This document shows, piece by piece, positions 63,731-64,000 of a DNA stretch of 64,000 nt. Positions within the stretch are counted from its first letter, which is position 1. The number at the start of each line of letters is the position of its first letter. Source of the stretch: Vibrio sp. SCSIO 43136. GTDB taxonomy: Bacteria; Pseudomonadota; Gammaproteobacteria; Enterobacterales; Vibrionaceae. The stretch lies in the NCBI RefSeq assembly GCF_023716565.1, contig NZ_CP071849.1:1054001-1118000 (forward strand), given 5' to 3'. Position numbers and translations under genes: made by a program. The notes beneath the pieces were generated by a model that ran no database searches, had not been told where the DNA came from, and saw only the letters and a list, made by a program, of their open reading frames with translations.

Positions 63731-64000
63731 CTAAGTTCGAGTTTTGAGAGACTTAAGCAAACAGACCACTCTTTCCACCTCCTGAAAACCCAGCACTTTA
63801 TGCATATCAATGCTTATTTGATTGCTTAAAGTTGTATCACTGGCTAGCTCGTTAAAACCACCCGCTAACGCCCATTGTTCAGCCTGACTCATCAAGCCAA
63901 CCCCCAAACCTTGGCCACGATATTTTTCGCTTACAAACCAAGCCTCTACATAAGGCACGGCAGACTGACGGCTACCCTCCGCAAAATTTCTAATATTCAA
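63731..64000 (-). CDS. GNAT acetyltransferase, AAC(6')-like, C-terminal part (5' truncated by window edge)
   Basis: The frame runs off the window: only the last 89 residues are present. They hold the acetyl-CoA-binding loop in EKYRGQGLGVGLMSQAE and residues shared with aminoglycoside 6'-N-acetyltransferases: PYVEAWFVSEKYRGQGLG, FNELASDTTLSNQIS, HKVLGFQEVERVVC. Aminoglycoside modification is suggested by this resemblance, but GNAT members with other amines as substrates look similar and the N-terminal part is unseen. The first in-window codon is TTG and should not be taken as the start. Confidence 0.8.
   Translation of the reverse strand: MNIRNFAEGSRQSAVPYVEAWFVSEKYRGQGLGVGLMSQAEQWALAGGFNELASDTTLSNQISIDMHKVLGFQEVERVVCLLKSLKTRT

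Noticed and set aside
1..64000. Prophage, integrative element or insertion sequence
   Set aside because: No integrase, transposase, phage structural gene, tRNA-linked attachment site or terminal inverted repeats were seen.

Overview
The window reads as chromosomal DNA of a marine gammaproteobacterium, almost certainly a Vibrio. The basis is the gene content: deaD next to rnb, a PstS-like protein, H-NOX with a hybrid kinase, several large hybrid sensor kinases, Vibrio-type DUF families, AT-rich intergenic DNA and compact rho-independent terminators. From memory, deaD, rnb and a pstS-like gene lie together on chromosome 2 of V. cholerae, so this may be chromosome 2; the sequence alone does not prove that. 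I see no rRNA, tRNA, CRISPR array, insertion sequence or prophage.

Layout. 1-0.5 kb: end of a chemoreceptor. 0.7-5 kb: divergent deaD and rnb (RNA helicase and RNase II). 5-10 kb: small ordinary genes (AraC regulator, DUF3024, PstS, DOPA dioxygenase-like, methyltransferase, YkgJ-type protein, Old Yellow Enzyme). 10.3-21.6 kb: a minus-strand cluster that is the most unusual part. A 2975-residue exported ankyrin/TPR/YD-like/beta-propeller protein ending in a CHAT caspase-like protease is followed by an Asp/Glu-racemase-like gene, a secreted ankyrin/PPC protein and a BLUF photoreceptor gene. 21.9-28.3 kb: a diguanylate cyclase, yghU, an NSS amino-acid transporter and a RecQ-type helicase. 28.4-34.8 kb: an H-NOX/hybrid kinase pair facing a second hybrid kinase translationally coupled to a periplasmic binding protein. 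35-38.4 kb: a POT-family transporter, an alpha/beta hydrolase and a TetR regulator. 38.5-50.2 kb: two more hybrid kinases, one with its own response regulator, around a two-gene RND efflux system and a DUF3147 gene. 50.4-57.3 kb: an alpha-glucoside ABC importer (aglE, F, G, K) divergent from its alpha-glucosidase (aglA). 57.3-59.5 kb: a G-rich (minus-strand) tandem repeat, then an aldehyde dehydrogenase/TetR operon. 59.6-64 kb: a hypothetical protein, a small outer-membrane barrel, a Nudix hydrolase, a split PAS + MCP/CZB taxis receptor and a truncated AAC(6')-like acetyltransferase.

How the genes work together. Signal transduction dominates: four hybrid histidine kinases, one response regulator, H-NOX, BLUF, GGDEF, two chemoreceptors and a PAS partner. 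This suits a bacterium tuned to gases, light, redox and periplasmic ligands. The agl block is a self-contained sugar module with import genes on one side of a shared promoter region and the hydrolase on the other. The CHAT cluster looks like one transcription unit whose large product could sense and cleave something in the periplasm. Its partners and targets are unknown, and it is the best candidate for an undescribed system.
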